A stretch of 64,000 nt of DNA from a virus: the IMG/VR virus record IMGVR_UViG_3300021197_001752, positions 1-64,000 of that record. The stretch is one strand, 5' to 3'. This document shows positions 43,618 to 51,776 of this stretch, piece after piece. The notes beneath the pieces were generated by a model. The model did no database searches and was not told the origin of the DNA. It saw only the letters and a list, made by a program, of their open reading frames with translations. Every line of letters begins with the position of its first letter. The stretch's first letter is position 1. The translations under genes and the position numbers were made by a program.

Positions 43618-46023
43618 CTAAGTGTTCCTTTGTTCCCAAAATTCATACTCTTGGCGGCGCTGGGCTTGGGTCGCTCTTCTCTGACGTGCTCTTTCTTTTG
43701 CGGGTACTACTCCTGCTAGCCCATCCCAACTACCATGGTTTTTCTTCACTTTAGAAAATCTTTTACTAGTTGCGCTACTACCAACATATACAAAGTGCCA
43801 TCGTTCTGAGGAAACAGTTCTTATGAAGCCATATCTGTGGGCGTTCTCAGCCATCCACTTCCATGGTTGCACCGCATCATTTTTTGTGCCTTGCCAGTTA
43901 TGGGCTGGTTTTCCCTTGTATCGCCTGGCTTTTGATCTGTGATCATAAAATCTGTCTTCTTCATATGTTGCTTTTTTCCTCTTGAAAGCCAGACCGCCGC
44001 CTGCGGCAGTTTGGAAATCTACTGCTATACCAGAGTTATGATTGGAATAACCAGGCTTAGCCACAGGTATTCTAAAATATTTTCTTTGCGGTGCTCGGCT
44101 GGCTAACCATTTTTCAGCGGCAGCATTGCCTTCACCACCACGGCGGTTATATTCTTCTCTCCATTTAGGCTTCAGGAGGTCTCTTCTGGCTTTAAGCTGC
44201 ACGTCATATGATCTGTATGTAGAATTTATTTGTAATGGTGGTCCATTAGGAACATCTTTTTTATATGCTGCTATCATATTTTTGATCGGCTCTTCTAAGC
44301 TTTTCGCTATTAGGCCTTTCTTTCCCTTAGCAGATCTAACGGGACCATCCTTAATAATTTCAATAGCTGGGATTGCACCTTTAAATTTACCCCTAACCCA
44401 AGAATCAAGTGTAAGCCCATCCTCTGATGGGGGAGAGGCAGCAGGCCTAGGATTGTTGGCTGGTATATTATCACGGCACAGAATGTCTGTTCCTTCGAGC
44501 TTATCATAAGCGAACTTCAAAAGATCGCCGTATTTTTGAGCCTGACCACGACCATTATAATAAGTTGCTAATTTGATGAAATCATAATTTCCTGTTTTTG
44601 CTCCTGCTTTTGCAACCCGACGCCAGTGATAACTGCCCTCGATCCATGTTATGAGTAGTCTATCCGAGACAGCCTCAGGATCACTATCATAGGCTTGCAT
44701 AGCTGCTTCGGGATCATTCTTAAACTCCTTAAGTAAAGATCGACCCATCACCTGAAACTGCCCAAACGAAGTTGATTGAATAGCAGCTATTGGGTCCAAA
44801 GCGTATGCCTTGTTGAAAGCGGCTCTATTAGTTTCTTTACTTACTCTGGAAATATACCAAGCTCTGTCTGGGCTCGCTGGTGGTTTAGGATTACGAGGTG
44901 TCCAAGGTACTTTATTTCTTAGGTCTGGCCTAGCCTTATCAATGTTTCGTGATTTTATTCCGCCTACAAATATATGTGGTTCAAACCTTACAGCACGGGC
45001 GTTGCCTTTGCTTTCTACTTCCATAAATGCTAACAGCAATCTTGGTGGTATCCCCACCCTCTTTGCCAATTCTTCTACTCTACAGAATTTATTTGATGAG
45101 TCTCCCTTTCTACTTTGTCCTTGATTAGGGGATACACCGTTTCCTTCATCGGTAGTCTCACTAAGCTGGTATGATTTATTACACACTATATCAAACGATT
45201 GTTGCTTAGGTGGAGTCTCTATCTTGTTTGGTACTTCTGCTGGTGTCTCAGGATTCTTTTTTGTTTCGGCTTTTACTGGTGCCGTGGAACCTGACGGTGC
45301 AACATCGGTAGTTGTCCACCTGCTATTTGGGGCAGCGACGCCAGTTAAAGATTCTACCTCTTTTGGGTCAGTTGCAGTATTTTCTACTTTTATTTCAGCT
45401 TGTTGGGCAATGTTTTTTGCTGGTAAGGATTCACCCATTGCATGAGTTGTCTTCATCTTAGTTGGCACTACTTCACCACAAGAATCAGCCGCTGTAAAGA
45501 TAGAGAAGTCGTCCTCTTGTTTTTGACCACCTAGAGCATAACCAAGAATGATGCCACCATTCCTGATATTTTTATTATTCCACATCACCATTAAAATCGA
45601 TCCAACTGGAGGTATCGAGTTTATAGTGTTTAGGTCACATGTAAATCTAGGGTATTGCCTAATAATTGGATCGTCTATCGATGTAGGATGACGCAGAACC
45701 ATACCTGGCACTAAACATCTAACAGAAATAGATTTGTCACCTGTAGCTGTATATATAAGCTTGTGACCACCAATCAGTTCTCTATCGCCAATCGATGGTG
45801 ATCTTACTTTACTTTCCAGATTGTGTACCACCATAGCTGGTACCCATGTGCGCCCAGCAAAGCTATCTGTTGAGTTTCGTTCCTGTTGTATCTCTTTGAA
45901 AGTCTCGCCAGAATCTTTGGGATTTGTAAGACTGAATGATTCAGTATTGTGACTTTTCTCTTCGTGCATCTTTTGAAACAATTCAAGCACGGTAGCTTTC
46001 TGGCTTTTATTTTCTACGGACAT
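43618..46023 (-). CDS. Baseplate spike lysozyme: OB-like + N-acetylmuramidase + M15 peptidase (801 aa)
   Basis: Residues about 60-190 resemble the OB region of gp5-type spikes (PSIGDRELIGGHKLIYTATG, then VPPVGSILMVMW-like strands). Residues about 315-500 are a muramidase like the PF11860 family: PPRLLLAFMEVESKGNARAV with the catalytic Glu near 334, FEPHIF and STSFGQFQVMG. Residues about 590-760 are a VanY/M15-type metallopeptidase: STYRSYDVQ, SNHNSGIAVDF near 660 (zinc His and Asp) and ERWHFVYVG near 742. The pair would cut glycan strands and peptide stems of peptidoglycan during tail penetration. T4 gp5 carries only a lysozyme. Ends in a Gln/Arg-rich tail. Confidence 0.85.
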   Translation of the reverse strand: MSVENKSQKATVLELFQKMHEEKSHNTESFSLTNPKDSGETFKEIQQERNSTDSFAGRTWVPAMVVHNLESKVRSPSIGDRELIGGHKLIYTATGDKSISVRCLVPGMVLRHPTSIDDPIIRQYPRFTCDLNTINSIPPVGSILMVMWNNKNIRNGGIILGYALGGQKQEDDFSIFTAADSCGEVVPTKMKTTHAMGESLPAKNIAQQAEIKVENTATDPKEVESLTGVAAPNSRWTTTDVAPSGSTAPVKAETKKNPETPAEVPNKIETPPKQQSFDIVCNKSYQLSETTDEGNGVSPNQGQSRKGDSSNKFCRVEELAKRVGIPPRLLLAFMEVESKGNARAVRFEPHIFVGGIKSRNIDKARPDLRNKVPWTPRNPKPPASPDRAWYISRVSKETNRAAFNKAYALDPIAAIQSTSFGQFQVMGRSLLKEFKNDPEAAMQAYDSDPEAVSDRLLITWIEGSYHWRRVAKAGAKTGNYDFIKLATYYNGRGQAQKYGDLLKFAYDKLEGTDILCRDNIPANNPRPAASPPSEDGLTLDSWVRGKFKGAIPAIEIIKDGPVRSAKGKKGLIAKSLEEPIKNMIAAYKKDVPNGPPLQINSTYRSYDVQLKARRDLLKPKWREEYNRRGGEGNAAAEKWLASRAPQRKYFRIPVAKPGYSNHNSGIAVDFQTAAGGGLAFKRKKATYEEDRFYDHRSKARRYKGKPAHNWQGTKNDAVQPWKWMAENAHRYGFIRTVSSERWHFVYVGSSATSKRFSKVKKNHGSWDGLAGVVPAKERARQRRATQAQRRQEYEFWEQRNT

Positions 46024-46317
46024 TTATCCCTGTCCTTGGATCATATCAAATAGATCATCCTTATCTTCTTCTGATAGCGACTGGCTTTTGGTTGTTGCCT
46101 CTTTCTTATGTACAATTGCAGCAAGCTTGACTAACTGTTCGTTAGAACGCTGTAAAGTCTCTACTAACTTTGCCGCCACTGTTCCTGATTCAGCATATCT
46201 GTCTTTAGCTCCTGAAAGATAATCTTTTAGTTCTTTCAGTAGCTCTTCTGTTGTACTTCTGTCCTGCTCTATGTTAAGAAGAGCTTTGGTTATCAATACA
46301 TCTAAATTTTGTCCCAT
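46024..46317 (-). CDS. Small helical protein (97 aa), unknown
   Basis: Predicted almost entirely helical: LLNIEQDRSTTEELLKELKD, KLVETLQRSNEQLVKLAAIV and an acidic end SLSEEDKDDLFDMIQGQG. It lies between the sigma factor and the spike lysozyme with 4 bases and no gap respectively. Could be a chaperone or structural accessory; no family recognised. Confidence 0.65.
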   Translation of the reverse strand: MGQNLDVLITKALLNIEQDRSTTEELLKELKDYLSGAKDRYAESGTVAAKLVETLQRSNEQLVKLAAIVHKKEATTKSQSLSEEDKDDLFDMIQGQG

Positions 46318-46321
46318 TCAT

Positions 46322-47035
46322 TTATACCTCGCCTTCAAGCCATCTTTTTCTAAAGTCAGCATATTTTTGTCGTAGTCTCTTTAGGCTGCTTACTATCTGC
46401 TTTGTATTCAGCCCAGTGATCTCACGCATGTATAAGTAAATAGCTTTTTTATTAAAAATCTCGATCTGTTCGATGTTATTCATTAGGGTTTGTATAGCAT
46501 CTAATACTTTTCTTTCGTTTTCTCGAAGATCTTCGTCGCCCCATTTACTCACCTCTGTTAGCAAAAAAGCCCAAAACTGATGATCTTCTAAGCTGTCTTC
46601 TATGGTGCCCTTAGCATTATTGTTGACTATATCAATTTCTTTTATTACTGAACCGAATTCAATCTCTCGCTTATTTCTCTTAGTTTGCTTTTTAGCTTTA
46701 TGGGTGAACCAATTTTTTGTGACAACTGAAAAATAAGAAAAAGCCTTAGTCCCACGGTCTGGATTGTATTTATCCAAAATTGTCGTGAGCCATATTTTGC
46801 AATCTTCTTTATGATTGTCCACATTTTGTAAAGAAGTAAACTTATATGTGTAAACTATCTTGTCTACCAACTCATTAAAGGCTGGTTGTATATGCTCAAT
46901 ATATAAACTGGTTCTCAGTTTGAGGTCGTCGGTTCTAGCATATTCCACAATTGCCATTTCAGTATCTTTTGTAAAGTAATGGTTTTTTTTGCTTTTATTT
47001 CTCTTACCTCTGGTCTTAGTATTAGTCTTCTGCAT
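46322..47035 (-). CDS. Late-transcription sigma factor, T4 gp55-like (237 aa)
   Basis: Contains the gp55-type series HYFTKDTEMAIVEYARTDD, IYEHIQPAFNELVDKIVYTY-like helices, LDKYNPDRGTKAFSYFSVVT and KNWF, which corresponds to sigma region 2 (core binding and -10 recognition). The C-terminal part has a predicted helix-turn-helix (EITGLNTKQIVSSLKRLRQK). The basic start (KTRGKRNKSKKN) is common in these proteins. gp55 directs host RNA polymerase to late promoters together with the sliding clamp. It lies just upstream of the virion genes it would be expected to activate. Confidence 0.85.
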   Translation of the reverse strand: MQKTNTKTRGKRNKSKKNHYFTKDTEMAIVEYARTDDLKLRTSLYIEHIQPAFNELVDKIVYTYKFTSLQNVDNHKEDCKIWLTTILDKYNPDRGTKAFSYFSVVTKNWFTHKAKKQTKRNKREIEFGSVIKEIDIVNNNAKGTIEDSLEDHQFWAFLLTEVSKWGDEDLRENERKVLDAIQTLMNNIEQIEIFNKKAIYLYMREITGLNTKQIVSSLKRLRQKYADFRKRWLEGEV

Positions 47036-47321
47036 CTTGTAGGTTCCCTTCTTCCTCGTCTAGAGAAAATAGGACTCTATATTCTTCTAGGTATTGTTTT
47101 GTATCAGTAGAGTGTCGAAGTAGGTTGAGGATAACCTCATCACCAAAATATGCTTCCATTTCACTAACGTCTTTTACATGCTTAGAATATTCATCTAATA
47201 CCGAGTTTATATCTTCAAACCCTTGGGATAAAGCGTTAAATCTAATCAACATCTCTCGTATGTACCACACAATTGCTATGTCGAATAACAAATGGATTGC
47301 TAATAATAACCAACCTATCAT
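47022..47321 (-). CDS. Single-pass membrane protein with acidic cytoplasmic domain (99 aa)
   Basis: N-terminal membrane helix (MIGWLLLAIHLLFDIAIVWY), then a helix and the series VLDEYSKHVKDVSEMEAYFG-D, LLRHSTDTKQYLEEYR and an acidic end. I recall the Y-x-x-H-x-x-x-V-x-E-M-E-x-x-x-G-D pattern from other large phages beside gp55-like genes. Function unknown. Overlaps the sigma gene by 14 bases and the zinc-ribbon gene by 4. Confidence 0.7.
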   Translation of the reverse strand: MIGWLLLAIHLLFDIAIVWYIREMLIRFNALSQGFEDINSVLDEYSKHVKDVSEMEAYFGDEVILNLLRHSTDTKQYLEEYRVLFSLDEEEGNLQDAED

Positions 47322-47572
47322 TTATATTCTTTTTCTTTTGTGGAGTGCTTCTTGTACTTTTTCATCTCTTCTATAGTTTCTGATATTGTGTCTTTGACTT
47401 TTTTACCTGCTTTATCATTTGCAGCAGTTTTTTTATGTATAAAGACTTTACTGATGATTCTTTTTATGTCAGTACTCTTACAAAGTGTGCACTCCTGCAA
47501 TTTTTCTTTATGATGGTGCATTGCATCAAAGCCCTCCTCGCAGGAGGCACACTCGTAAGAATATCTCGGCAT
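47318..47572 (-). CDS. FmdB-family zinc ribbon protein (84 aa)
   Basis: MPRYSYECASCEEGFDAMHH with Cys8/Cys11, then ECTLCKSTDIKR with Cys28/Cys31: the FmdB-type putative regulatory zinc ribbon. A Lys-rich helical tail follows. May bind nucleic acid or act in regulation next to the sigma factor. Start overlaps the previous stop by one base (47572). Confidence 0.8.
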   Translation of the reverse strand: MPRYSYECASCEEGFDAMHHHKEKLQECTLCKSTDIKRIISKVFIHKKTAANDKAGKKVKDTISETIEEMKKYKKHSTKEKEYK

Positions 47573-47790
47573 TACTCAGTTTCAAATACTGGTTTAGTCT
47601 GTGTCACTTGTGCCTTGACTGTTGGTGGGTTCTGTACCATAAGTTCGCCCCCTTTAGTGCCCCAACGCTTCGTGTCAGGTGTCTTGGCAAACTCAAATGA
47701 TTCCAGAATAGGTACAATATCAGTTTGGTCCATCAGACTGTTTTGAAGTGCCATCATAATGGCACCCATTGCTTGATTACTAAGCTTCAT
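47572..47790 (-). CDS. Small conserved phage protein (72 aa), unknown
   Basis: MKLSNQAMGAIMMALQNSLM, DQTDIVPILESFEF, then GELMVQNPPTVK. I recall this pattern from other T4-like phages near gp55, function unknown. The N terminus superficially resembles the class B leaders but lacks the (I/L)-x-E end. First gene after the sigma70 promoter, with a strong GGGAGGAG ribosome-binding site. Confidence 0.75.
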   Translation of the reverse strand: MKLSNQAMGAIMMALQNSLMDQTDIVPILESFEFAKTPDTKRWGTKGGELMVQNPPTVKAQVTQTKPVFETE

Positions 47791-47823
47791 TTTTTTCTCC
47801 TCCCATAATAGGGTTTTGTTTTT

Positions 47824-47852
47824 ACTATAAGATAATATACTACTTTTGTCAA
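47824..47852 (-). promoter_or_regulatory. Near-consensus sigma70 promoter before the gp55 operon
   Basis: On the minus strand a perfect -35 TTGACA (47852-47847), a 17-base spacer and TATAGT (47829-47824, five of six). It lies in the 66-base gap between the epimerase gene and the 72-residue gene. It should start transcription of the sigma factor, and perhaps the virion genes, with host polymerase alone. Confidence 0.75.
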
Positions 47853-47856
47853 GTTG

Positions 47857-48846
47857 TTAAGTATTGTTTATTATATCGCAAATATATTGAGACGCTTTAC
47901 CATCGCCATAAGGACATACCTCTTTGGATAGGTCTACTTTAGTAGCCCAAGTGTCTACTAGATTTTCTAAACATTTTGGTTCTTTGCAGAGAACCGAAAA
48001 AGTATCGAGGCCTTCCACTCTTTCTGTAAAGTCACGGCAAACAATACATGGTTTCTTGAGGAAAGCAGCTTCTTCCTGTACACCTCCACTATCAGTTATT
48101 ATAAATGCACAAGTTGAAAGTTGCTCTATGAATTCTGCATGTCCTAGCGGATCTATAACATTTACGTCAGTTAGGATACTAGAATGCTTTTTAACTTCTG
48201 GGTTGGGGTGGATTGGTAAAATAAACTCAAGGTCTTTATATTTTTGAGCTAAATTGTTTACTACCTTAAACCATTCCTGTATCTCATCTAACTTTTCACG
48301 ACGGTGTAATGTAACGACAACTTTATTAGATTTATGAATAGTCACGTCGGACAGGTTATCTAGAACAGTATTACCCACTATATGAATATTAGTACGACCT
48401 TCTTTTTTAAGATTACTGGCTGATATATCTGTTGGGCACAAATGGATTTCTGCTAGTGCAGAAATAGCACATCTATTAAACTCTTCTGGGTATGGACTGT
48501 ACTTGTCAAATGTTCTTAGTCCTGCTTCTAGGTGTGCTACTGGTATCTTTCTATGGAAAGCTGCCAATGCTGTTGCAAATGCAGAGGTAGTATCACCTTG
48601 CACCATTACACATGTTATATCGACAAATATTTCTTCTTTGTTTAATATTGATTGTATAATCGAATCTAATCGGTTACCGTTATCTAAAATTTCTAATACA
48701 TGATCTGGTTTATTTGCCTTCTTTAATAGGTCAGTGTGTTGTCCTGTGAAGAAGGATTTGAACGGCATGTTCCGCTTTTTCATTTCGTTTATCACAGGAA
48801 GTACTTTTATGTACTCGGGTCTTGTTCCGTAAGTTATAAGAAGCAT
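47857..48846 (-). CDS. wecB: UDP-N-acetylglucosamine 2-epimerase (WecB-like)
   Basis: 329 residues, slightly short for the family (about 370). Diagnostic motifs: TYGTRPEYIK at the start, VQGDTTSAFA, HLEAGLRTF, PEEFNRC, VTLHRREK, TDSGGVQEEA and YGDGKAS at the end. It interconverts UDP-GlcNAc and UDP-ManNAc (or a related hydrolysing epimerisation) for surface polysaccharide. Last gene of the glycan cassette, 2 bases from the nucleotidyltransferase gene. Confidence 0.9.
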   Translation of the reverse strand: MLLITYGTRPEYIKVLPVINEMKKRNMPFKSFFTGQHTDLLKKANKPDHVLEILDNGNRLDSIIQSILNKEEIFVDITCVMVQGDTTSAFATALAAFHRKIPVAHLEAGLRTFDKYSPYPEEFNRCAISALAEIHLCPTDISASNLKKEGRTNIHIVGNTVLDNLSDVTIHKSNKVVVTLHRREKLDEIQEWFKVVNNLAQKYKDLEFILPIHPNPEVKKHSSILTDVNVIDPLGHAEFIEQLSTCAFIITDSGGVQEEAAFLKKPCIVCRDFTERVEGLDTFSVLCKEPKCLENLVDTWATKVDLSKEVCPYGDGKASQYICDIINNT

Positions 48847-48848
48847 GT

Positions 48849-49250
48849 TTACTCGGTAAGGTATTTTACAACAAGGTCATGAATTTTCTCGTCAACATTT
48901 AGTTTCCAAGAATCGTCGCCTTCAGTAATTTTAGTTCTAATATCAGTCGCAGAAATAAATCCGATGTCTTTAGGTGGTACATGTTCTATAATGCCATACC
49001 CGACGCCACGTCCATAATTCACAGAATCTATGTCTGGTATAACCATCACCACTACATCATGATCTTCATATGCCTTTTCTAACATCTCTACTGTCTGTTC
49101 TGTAGTAAAGGGGTTTTTGTCGTCAGGTGGAATATCTCTGACACATATCAAAACAGGTAAGCCCTCATCAAGCTTTTGTGACATAAGCCATTTATGACCA
49201 TTATGAAACGGTTGCCACCTACCAATAAACATTGCTCTTCTGGTACTCAT
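48849..49250 (-). CDS. Cytidylyltransferase-like nucleotidyltransferase (133 aa)
   Basis: HxGH-type nucleotidyltransferase: FIGRWQPFHNGHKWL (HNGH at 16-19) and ISATDIR around 98-105 in place of ISST-x-R. Size and order match small NadM/TagD-like adenylyl- or cytidylyltransferases. It overlaps the APS kinase gene by 4 bases. An ATP-sulfurylase-like supply of APS would fit the neighbourhood, but the sequence does not show sulfurylase motifs, so the substrate is open. Confidence 0.75.
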   Translation of the reverse strand: MSTRRAMFIGRWQPFHNGHKWLMSQKLDEGLPVLICVRDIPPDDKNPFTTEQTVEMLEKAYEDHDVVVMVIPDIDSVNYGRGVGYGIIEHVPPKDIGFISATDIRTKITEGDDSWKLNVDEKIHDLVVKYLTE

Positions 49251-50194
49251 CGGTCTTCTCCTTCTAATAGATCTCTAACTGTGTCTGTCCAGTTTCTAAA
49301 TTTATATGCTCGATCATCAATATACGTGTCGGCTGGAATCTTGAAATTGGATACCTCATCAAAGTATTTTTTTAGACCTCTTTCCTCTAACCAGGCTTCG
49401 ATTACAGATGATGGTCGGGACGATAAGATTACTAACCTCTTACCAGCGTCTTTGAGAACCTCAAATGCAGCCTCTGCGCCGTCCATTGGGTCATCGTATG
49501 CGTTCATCAAACCCTTGAAACCTTGACTATATTTGTGTATCACACCATCAAAATCAATTGCAATAGTTCTTTTTTTGTCTAGCACATTAACCTCGCTTAT
49601 AGTGGAGAAATAACCACTCTCTTCTAGGTGCTCAACGATGTGATTGGCGCACTCTTCTACACTAAACTCTGCCGTATTCACAATGATTTCTGGACTTCTG
49701 GGCTTTTCATAAGGAGCACTAATACCAGTAAAATTAGGTATTTCTCCGCTTCTTGCTTTTTTATATAACCCCTTAGGATCTCTAGCCTCACACGTTTCTA
49801 GAGGAGCTTTTACGTGTATCTCTATAAAGTCTTTTCCAATTATTTCTCTTGCAAATTTTCTGCTCTTACGGTATGGTGAAATAAATGCTGTACACACTAT
49901 TGTGCCAGATTGTCTCAATAAATTAGCTACCTCTGAAATCCTTCGGATGTTCTCTTTTCTATCATCTGGTGAGAATCCAAGGTCGTTGTTGAGGCCAAGC
50001 CTAATATTATCCCCGTCAAGTGTGTGGGTCTGATACCCTTTTCGGAATAATAATAGTTCTACTGCATTGGCTAATGTAGATTTACCTGATCCTGATAAAC
50101 CAGTAAACCATAATACTGCTGGCTTATGTTTATTCTTCTGTATCTTCTCTTCAGTCGATACTGTTGTATTATGAAAGTGTAAGTTGTTTGTCAT
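49247..50194 (-). CDS. Adenylylsulfate kinase (CysC-like) fused to a HAD domain
   Basis: Residues 1-195 are a CysC-type APS kinase: Walker A TGLSGSGKST (31-40), LDGDNIRLGLN, DLGFSPDDRKENIRRISEVA, TAFISPYRKSR and GLYKKARSGEIPNFTG. This makes PAPS, the sulfate donor, from APS and ATP. Residues about 207-315 form a compact HAD fold: IAIDFDGVIHK, ILSSRP and YIDDRA. The HAD part may remove the 3'-phosphate of PAP or process another product; this is inference. Cotranscribed with the DUF2061 protein and near a sulfotransferase gene. Confidence 0.88.
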   Translation of the reverse strand: MTNNLHFHNTTVSTEEKIQKNKHKPAVLWFTGLSGSGKSTLANAVELLLFRKGYQTHTLDGDNIRLGLNNDLGFSPDDRKENIRRISEVANLLRQSGTIVCTAFISPYRKSRKFAREIIGKDFIEIHVKAPLETCEARDPKGLYKKARSGEIPNFTGISAPYEKPRSPEIIVNTAEFSVEECANHIVEHLEESGYFSTISEVNVLDKKRTIAIDFDGVIHKYSQGFKGLMNAYDDPMDGAEAAFEVLKDAGKRLVILSSRPSSVIEAWLEERGLKKYFDEVSNFKIPADTYIDDRAYKFRNWTDTVRDLLEGEDR

Positions 50195-50397
50195 TTTTTT
50201 ACCCCAAACTTAGAGAAATTATACCACACTCTTTCATGGGCATAATATAGAAATATTTTTGTTATTAACTCAACAGCACCGATCTTCACGCCAATCATTG
50301 GGTCGCCAGATATTAGCCAACCCAACAACATTGTGTCTATTGTCCCAACAGCACGCCAGCTTATCGCTTTTGCCAAGTGTCTTTTCTTTGCTACCAT
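50191..50397 (-). CDS. DUF2061 membrane protein (68 aa)
   Basis: MVAKKRHLAKAISWRAVGTI, DTMLLGWLISG, GAVELITKIFLYYAHERVW: the K-x-x-SWR start and YYxHERxW end are the hallmarks of DUF2061. In bacteria this family commonly accompanies cysC or other sulfate-assimilation genes, and here it directly precedes the APS kinase gene. Two short hydrophobic segments suggest membrane insertion. Confidence 0.85.
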   Translation of the reverse strand: MVAKKRHLAKAISWRAVGTIDTMLLGWLISGDPMIGVKIGAVELITKIFLYYAHERVWYNFSKFGVKK

Positions 50398-51344
50398 ACG
50401 AATGTTTTCTTACAATGCTTTACAATATGTATTATTTCTTCATCGAAATCAAACTTTGGCTCCCAGCCCAGTTTCCTCAACTTGCTATCGTCTACAGAAT
50501 ATCGAATATCTTGACCCTCCCTCTCATAAGAAAAGTCTAGATATTTATCATAATCAATGTTTTCTTCCTCTAGGTAGCAGTCTATCACCTTCTTGACCGT
50601 ATCAACGTTTTTTTGTTCAAACCCGCCAGATATATTGAAAATTTCATTTTTTGCGCCAGACTCCATAATAGTAATAATAGCGTTTGCAGTGTCTGCTGCA
50701 TGGAGCCAATTTCTAGTCGGTTCACCCTTGTTATGAAGTCTTATTTTTTTCCCTCTTTGTAATAGTTTTACAGACAAGGGAATTAACTTTTCTGGGTACT
50801 GAAATATACCATAGTTATTGGTAGGTCGGACAATCACATATTCTGTGCCATAAGTCCTATTCCATGATTTGATCAAATGATCTGCGGCTGCTTTGGTTGC
50901 TGAATATGGATTACTAGGGTTCAGAGAACTATCTTCTGTGAATGACCCGCTTTCAAGATCGCCGTATACCTCATCAGTGCTAAAGTGTAGTAAGATTGGT
51001 CTTTCGCAAACATTACTTGGTTTGTTCTGGATAATCTTTAGTAGATTTTGAACACCACTAATGTTTGTGTTGATAAAGTCTGTGTTATCAATTATACTGT
51101 TCCCAACATGCGATTCGGCAGCTAGATTTATTATGTAATCACAATCAGGGATAGTCTCAAGATCACAAATATCTTTTTGTAAAAAAGTAAAACCTGGTAA
51201 GTCCTTGAATGTTTGCACGGCTTCCATATTAGCCGCATATGTTAGTTTGTCTATACCCAGAACCAAATAGCCTCGTTGGAGTAATTCACTTGTAACATGT
51301 GAGCCAATTAACCCCATGCACCCTGTAACTGCCACTATCTTCAT
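50391..51344 (-). CDS. dTDP-glucose 4,6-dehydratase-like NAD-dependent epimerase/dehydratase (RmlB-like)
   Basis: ATG at 51344 overlaps the previous stop as ATGA with GGGG upstream; a TTG two codons earlier is the alternative. Extended SDR motifs: Rossmann GCMGLIGSHV (usually GxxGFIG), AAESHV, STDEVYGD, YSATKAAADHL (catalytic Tyr/Lys) and RPTNNYG. These match RmlB, which makes dTDP-4-keto-6-deoxyglucose. The DegT-like and GNAT genes nearby suggest an acylated amino-deoxysugar. No RmlA is visible in the window. Confidence 0.88.
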   Translation of the reverse strand: MKIVAVTGCMGLIGSHVTSELLQRGYLVLGIDKLTYAANMEAVQTFKDLPGFTFLQKDICDLETIPDCDYIINLAAESHVGNSIIDNTDFINTNISGVQNLLKIIQNKPSNVCERPILLHFSTDEVYGDLESGSFTEDSSLNPSNPYSATKAAADHLIKSWNRTYGTEYVIVRPTNNYGIFQYPEKLIPLSVKLLQRGKKIRLHNKGEPTRNWLHAADTANAIITIMESGAKNEIFNISGGFEQKNVDTVKKVIDCYLEEENIDYDKYLDFSYEREGQDIRYSVDDSKLRKLGWEPKFDFDEEIIHIVKHCKKTFVW

Positions 51345-51775
51345 TTGCAATACCCCACGTAGTCACTGCACACACCATAAGCGTTTGTTGATAATACCAT
51401 GTCAGTCTCCTTTTTTGTATGACATACTATAACAGATCTTGGGGTAAGTTGTTTACCTGGATATGTCCAAATGAAACGATTACTTGTTATAGTGTAGTGA
51501 TCAGACTCGTGCCAAAAGCAATGGGCACCTATGTTTAATAGATGTTCTAGTGCCTCGATGTTTTTAGCATGGCACCATAATTTTGGGCGTAATAAGAAAT
51601 CTGTGGTTATAAGATGTGTTGGCTTATCATGACCTAGGTATATTTTATTATCAATAGACCACACGTCTATTTCCACGTCAAATCCTTGATTGATTACTTC
51701 AGCAATTTTTGCAGGGCTGTTCTCGGTTTCTTCTTCTGGTCCAAAAAGATTGCCCCTGTGAGATACTAATAACAT
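51341..51775 (-). CDS. Short glycerophosphodiester phosphodiesterase-like protein (144 aa)
   Basis: Met at 51775 is chosen because the frame extends upstream into the preceding gene and GGAG lies before it. MLLVSHRGNLFGPEEETENS, GFDVEIDVWSID and YLGHDKPTHLI carry the GDPD catalytic pattern (HRG, E-x-D, GHD). At about 145 residues it is much shorter than typical GDPD enzymes (about 250). It could act on a glycerophosphate-decorated glycan; inference. Confidence 0.7.
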   Translation of the reverse strand: MLLVSHRGNLFGPEEETENSPAKIAEVINQGFDVEIDVWSIDNKIYLGHDKPTHLITTDFLLRPKLWCHAKNIEALEHLLNIGAHCFWHESDHYTITSNRFIWTYPGKQLTPRSVIVCHTKKETDMVLSTNAYGVCSDYVGYCK

Positions 51776-51776
51776 A

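Noticed and set aside
47572-47790. Member of the leader-bearing protein set (MKLSNQAMG...)
   Set aside because: The first residues look similar but there is no (I/L)-x-E end and no linker, and the protein is in a different operon.
48849-49250. ATP sulfurylase for the PAPS pathway
   Set aside because: The protein has HNGH and ISATDIR motifs of small nucleotidyltransferases but is far too short and lacks the sulfurylase core, so it was left as substrate unknown.
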